Shown here piece after piece: positions 59,476-64,000 of a stretch of DNA of 64,000 nt. Below the pieces are notes generated by a model that saw nothing but the letters and a program-made list of their open reading frames with translations, made no database searches and had not been told where the DNA came from. Numbering within the stretch: position 1 is the stretch's first letter; each line of letters opens with the position of its first letter. The position numbers and the translations under genes were made by a program. The DNA is from Bolinopsis microptera (lineage: Eukaryota; Ctenophora; Tentaculata; Lobata; Bolinopsidae): the NCBI RefSeq assembly GCF_026151205.1, contig NC_087083.1, forward strand, positions 9,545,460 to 9,609,459, read 5' to 3'.

Positions 59476-62400
59476 ATGAAATGCTGTTACCTGGTTGGGT
59501 TTCTTTTCCTCTTTGACATCGTCAAAAGTCAAGATGTATCCAAACCCTATGAAGGTGATAGGGTAGTTAAAGGCATTTACAAGTATTTGAAGGAAGGACC
59601 AAACACACTCTGCAAATCTAAGCTGAAACAGATTGTTGGTGACGCAAAAACAAGTGTTCCATGTAATAAACTTCATTGATACTTAAACTAGATATAATGC
59701 ATTACTGTCTTGACCATGAATCGTTATATTAATCACTTAATTTTAACAAAAATTGTTAAAAAATGTTATGTTTTAAGAGTGCAATGAGTGCAGCAGATCT
59801 GGTTACGTGCTTATCTGGACTAAATTGTCAACCTGATTGCATGATTTTGGTCACATGGTGATTGCAGCTTGCTCCAACCCCGACAGAATGGAGATAAAAC
59901 TGTGCTCCACCCATGACCAGTGACCACACCTTCAAAGAAGGCTGCTGCTGGATATTTCCTAACAGCCATAGGACTTCTCTAAAGTCTAGAAGTGTCTTGG
60001 AGAATGGGAACATATAACTTGACATCCAGTGAGCTGAATAGGGACAAGTTTTCGTGATAATTATCTCCACCCCGTCATCCTCCTTGCATCTGGTCTTGAG
60101 AAAAGAGTATATCCTCTCAAAGGATGTTGACATTGTTGAAGCTGTTGCACAAAGAGTAGCTCTGGAGTTGCTGGGTGGCGTCTCATTGTTTAGGTTCAGC
60201 GGTGGTTGCAACAGATCTAGAAAAAGCACCACTGCTTCACCAGAAGGCTTCCCTCCACTGATAGGTCTGCCACACCACATCACCTTCCTCATTCCTGTCC
60301 ACGTCCTCTATCAGCTGCCGTAGTGCCTTTCACTTGGAACAAAATGCCTTCTACACAGTATGTGATCAGCACTATGATCTGGTCATGTGTTAATTTTGAG
60401 ATCATATCTTTCTTCAGAGGTCACATTCCCAGTATTGTGAAATATCAGCGGGAAAAATTATGATATTAGGAACTATTATGGCCTCGATGATAATATAATT
60501 CCTCTAAATGGCACCGGACCATTCCCTTACCCGCAGTGGTATCTGACGCTCTACCGGTGGCGGTATCTGCTTGTACTGCTGACTATTGTTCCCTTGTCAA
60601 AGTTAGACATATTATAGCCCTATCAATATAATGATAGCCCCCAAATAATAAACTTTCCATTTTCAGTTTTTGATGCTATTGGAAAGCCTGCAAGTGGAAT
60701 TCTTCTTGGCAATCTAAATTGGTGGGGTAGCTATGATCTGTGTATGCAGTTAAAAACAGTTGGGCTGCTACCTTGTAAAACGTCTGGGCTTGTTCCTTTG
60801 TCTGTATGTTAAATTTTTATAACCCAGAGCTAAGTCGCCAAATTCTATTTGGTGGAGGAGTTGGTGGTTTATTTGATGCATATTACAGTAAGACCCCGAT
60901 TTTCACACCCTGATTTACTGCAAGTCGTGATTTACTGTGTCCATTTATTTCCCCCTGGACCCAGATTTACAATGGCTGTTACATATCCCCAATCTCTGCA
61001 GTAAATCGGGGTTGTACATATTGAAAATATTCATTAAATTTGATTCAAACAAATTTATGGATGCTCTCTAAAATGTTTCCTTTCAGAATACTACTTCAGC
61101 AATGTTAATATGGACCTCCTGCCTTCCATCAGATTGCAGAAACGATTTCATTGATGTATTTATTAACATTCTGGACGAATCCATTACACCTCTTGTCGAT
61201 AAATATGTTCCAATTGGAAAATATCCAATTGTGCATAAAATCACTGGGATACTAGGTTTTCAGCTTGCTTTTCTTTTTCACTGACTTAAAATTATCTTGA
61301 TAAATTCAATTAAATTTTGTTGCAATAACCATTTACATATCATAATCGGGATGATTAAAAGCACGTAAAATTTCTGAATCGTGGTTATAGGTTTAATGAT
61401 CAAAATACTTTTAGGGTGGAAGCCTGTAGAACGCGACACATTGATCGAATATGATCTTGAAACTATCCCACTTCGAATCAAAACAAACAGCACACGGTTA
61501 TCAAATGATACGCTCATGGTAAACTTCTACGACGAGCTGGAAGACTTATCTGGATATTTTGCTGTCAGTTTCAAAACTACTCTTAAATATAAGATCGGAA
61601 ATTGCGGGGACTATAAACTGTTTCCTGTGTCGCCTCCCGTTGCTAAAGACCGGGTTTGGAACATCACCAAAACAGAGAAACCTGGACTGAAAGTAGTGTG
61701 TAATGATGTAACAGTTCTGGATGTTGCGCTCTCGGACGGTGTCTGCACTGAATACACTGGTAATTGGAGCACTTTGTGGACTAAGAAAGTGACACAAATA
61801 GAGTTCCCAACCGCAGACACAGCCTCTGATAAATATTACGTAAAGCCTGGTAAGTAATACCACAATAAGAAATTTAACATTATCACAGTCTGCAAACTTG
61901 CATCAAAGAGTGCATCATCGATAATTTGCATCAATATCGCTTTAAAAGCTTATAAAGACCAGGATTCATTTTCGTTCTCTATTCATCACCCTCGCACATC
62001 ACACTCACGCTCGTTTTCACTCTGCAGAGTATACATTAAAGACGACTTGTCAAGATCCCATATCATATGACGCTGGAGCCTATATTGGAACGTAAGCGAA
62101 ACTTTATGATTTTTACTTTGTAAATAAGTTTTAAGTTTACTAAAATAAACGATCATCATCACGATGGTTCCATGTTTCATTTTCTTTCAAATCATTTTGT
62201 CTCCTTGTGAAAGCAATTTCTAATATTTGAACAAAAGAACTGATAAGTCACCATATTATCATAAAACCCATACTTCATAAAATTCTAGGTTCTTATGTAC
62301 ATGTTCATTGTTCATGAGTCGCTTTAAATTGCTTGAACTGAATCTTTGAAGTTTGAGTTCTTTTTGGCTATAAAGCGATGTATAAATTTTGTTATTATTA

Positions 62401-63903
62401 TTATATCGGGTCTCAATAAGAGGTCTCGACTGCCTATGCATCAAACATTGGCAATCGGTAATTTTCCTATGGCCCGGAGTCAGCTGACCCTAGGGACCAG
62501 AGGATAAAGACGTAGAGACTGTGTGTATCTACAAAAGTGGTTGTTTTTACAAGAGACAGGGCTTGCAATGCAAGGGAAGAAAAATGGGAGAAACAATCAT
62601 AAAGTGTATATTATATGAATTAGCAAATAGAAATTCAAACAATCCTACGCTACAATCAAAGTTTATTACACAATTATAATATGTTGTATAGACAAGAAAC
62701 AGGGCTTGCAGGGCAAGAAATGGGACACCCAAGAGCTGGCAACAGAGTGTATAATACAGTAATTCAGCAAACACCTATAATTACTAATACCGAAATCTGA
62801 ACCACAATTTACCACAATAAATACAATATAAAAAATACTATAAACACAATGTTTATACAAGAATCAGGGCTTGCAGAGCAAGGGAAGAAAAACAAGAGAA
62901 ACAACTGCAACAATTGTATATCACAAAGTCCAGAAGATAATCATTACACAAATCTGACACAATTTTCAATACAGTATACTTAATAAATACACAAAGTTCC
63001 CGATATGTACAATGATATGAGTTTAAAGAACTTGTATAAACAAGAGACAGGGCTTGCGGAGCAAGGGGAGAGATACAGGAGGACCAGGCAAAAAGTGTAT
63101 AATACAGTAAAAAATAGACTAAAACTAAAAGAAAACCTACAGTGTTTTAAACACTCAACTAAATATCCAAGACCATCCTGAGAATTCTGGCTGATCCGAG
63201 CAGAGCTGTCTTCTGAAGATTAGAGATGCTCAGATTGCAGTGGACTGCGTCGAGGTGCTTACGAAAGTTTGTGGTGACAGTTCCTAAAGCGCCTACCACC
63301 ACTGGGACAATTGTAACCTTTCGTAAATTCCAGTTCTTCTTAATTTCTCTTTTTAGGTCCTGGTAAGCCAGTATCTTGTCTTGCTCTCTATTATTATTAT
63401 TATATTTCAGGGTATTTTGTATATTCTTCATCACTCTCACCACACTGGGATCAGTACGTGGACCACTTAAAAAGTACATCAGCTGGTTTGTTAAGGAAGT
63501 ACAGTGCGGAGAGGCTGGAGATAACGAACCAGAAGTTGCTTATAATAAGAAAAGAAGTGTAGTGGTCAAAGAGAATACTGAAGGTAAAGTCAAGCTATCA
63601 TTTGCTCCTGCAGCTTGTTCGTCCAGTCATTTACGGACATTTTTGGATCGGTACCTGCAAATTTTCAGATACTCACAAAACTTTGCACAGAAACTTTCCA
63701 AGACATGAATAAATACGTATAATTCAGGATGTTCTAATTATGTAAAAATGGGAAATTTCGCAAGAACAGAATAGAATTTCATTGGATCGATTTTTTAGAG
63801 ATAAACATAGTGATCGGAAACAAGACAGCTGACGATGCTAACATTTTGTTGGATGTTCAGGCATCTTGCCAAAAAGAAGCAGATGAAGACGACACTAGAG
63901 CAG
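59476..63903 (+). CDS. NRF-domain membrane protein (NRF-6/acyltransferase-3 type), 3' end beyond window
   Basis: Eight exons with consistent phases: 59476-59638, 60667-60758, 60830-60887, 61100-61255, 61391-61849, 62028-62091, 63411-63583 and 63799-63903 (donor GTTCGT), about 430 residues so far. Residues 1-18 are a signal peptide (MKCCYLVGFLFLFDIVKSQD). The NRF domain follows: FDAIGKPASGILLGN, LNWWGSYDLC, then IWTSCLPSDCRNDF. Exon 5 adds about 150 residues with three Cys pairs, several N-x-S/T sites and WTKKVTQIEFPTADTASD near its end, a domain I do not recognise. Exon 7 begins with a transmembrane helix (VFCIFFITLTTLGSVRG), where the multi-pass acyltransferase-3 domain of NRF-6 relatives normally starts. 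NRF-6 proteins are implicated in lipid or yolk handling in nematodes. The function here is only inferred. The exon 2 end and the exon 3 start are the least certain borders. Confidence 0.75.
59828..60292 (-). CDS. Unassigned 154-residue frame inside intron 1 of the NRF gene
   Basis: Opposite strand to the NRF gene. ATG at 60290-60292 with an in-frame TAG shortly upstream. The composition is balanced (MRKVMWCGRPISGGKPSG..., a FERIYSFLKTRCKEDDGVEI stretch), more protein-like than most frames nearby. I recognise no family. It may be an exon or mobile-element remnant, or chance. Confidence 0.3.
   Translation of the reverse strand: MRKVMWCGRPISGGKPSGEAVVLFLDLLQPPLNLNNETPPSNSRATLCATASTMSTSFERIYSFLKTRCKEDDGVEIIITKTCPYSAHWMSSYMFPFSKTLLDFREVLWLLGNIQQQPSLKVWSLVMGGAQFYLHSVGVGASCNHHVTKIMQSG
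62280..62408 (+). mobile_element. 3' end of a CR1/L2-type LINE, heavily truncated
   Basis: Ends GGCTATAAAGCGATGTATAAATTTTG then (TTA)n, matching the 3' UTR end of the LINE at 53.4 kb (GCTATAAGGCGGTTTATAAA and (ATT)n). It lies in intron 6 of the NRF gene in the sense orientation. Confidence 0.7.
62540..63110. repeat. Four-copy ~170-bp tandem repeat
   Basis: ACAGGGCTTGCNNNGCAAG recurs at about 62556, 62699, 62863 and 63046, each followed by GGAGAAA-like and AGTGTATAATACAGTA-like words. It lies between the LINE fragment at 63159 and intron sequence, and may be multiplied 3' untranslated sequence of that element. Confidence 0.75.
63159..63400 (-). pseudogene. C-terminal fragment of another non-LTR retrotransposon
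   Basis: The minus frame ends with KVTIVPVVVGALGTVTTNF, a stretch followed by LQKTALLGSARILRMVLDI and a stop. VVVGALG...LGSARILRKVL is a widespread C-terminal signature of LINE polyproteins in aquatic invertebrates. The upstream end breaks at an (AAT)n tract, beyond which the plus-strand NRF exon 7 acceptor begins at 63410. Confidence 0.75.
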
Positions 63904-64000
63904 GTTCGTGTTTATTCACTGTTCATTTCGATTTAAATCGCGTTCTTGAAATAGTTTCTTGTGACTGCTTTACTAGCTTATTTTATCTGTTAATTATTAA

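Overview
This window is nuclear DNA from an invertebrate animal. The coding genes are split by GT-AG introns. They include an SLC4A11-type transporter, an ABHD12-like serine hydrolase and an NRF-domain membrane protein, all metazoan families. The rest is AT-rich, gene-poor sequence full of tandem repeats, fold-back elements and non-LTR or Penelope-like retroelements. No operons or bacterial signals were seen. The phylum cannot be fixed from the sequence; an aquatic invertebrate such as a cnidarian or a lophotrochozoan would fit.

Layout. At 1-2.1 kb a 28-bp minisatellite abuts a 5'-truncated Penelope-like RT/GIY-YIG frame. At 2475-7277 two nearly identical ~380-bp inverted repeats, each bordered by the 5-bp direct repeat TTTAT, enclose a spliced minus-strand ankyrin-type gene. 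This is the most intriguing structure here. From 7.3 to 35.8 kb the sequence is mostly non-coding, with E-box arrays, GA, ATGGGGCACCTT, CAGTACTGTGG and ACACC tandem repeats, several inverted-repeat (MITE-like) elements, one nested inside another, a truncated LINE, GC-rich hairpins, two isolated candidate exons (near 13.8 and 20.3 kb) and a tandemly duplicated exon (31.6 and 32.0 kb). At 35.9-37.8 kb lies a complete four-exon ABHD12-like gene (minus). About 50 copies of a CCAAT-containing 24-bp repeat sit directly upstream of its start codon.

From 39 to 47 kb only repeats and AT-rich sequence are seen. At 47.2-50.8 kb lies a complete SLC4A11-like transporter gene (plus) with two alternative first coding exons of matching phase. 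At 53.4-57.9 kb lies a CR1/L2-type LINE (minus) with an intact 964-residue endonuclease-RT frame and a frameshifted ORF1. A PHD-like exon at 58.9-59.2 kb may be the missing ORF1 N-terminus. At 59.5-63.9 kb a plus-strand gene encodes a signal peptide, an NRF domain, an unassigned extracellular domain and a first membrane segment, and continues past the window end. Its introns carry LINE debris.

The genes do not form an obvious pathway. Exon models were built by hand from splice consensus and phase agreement, and need transcript support.
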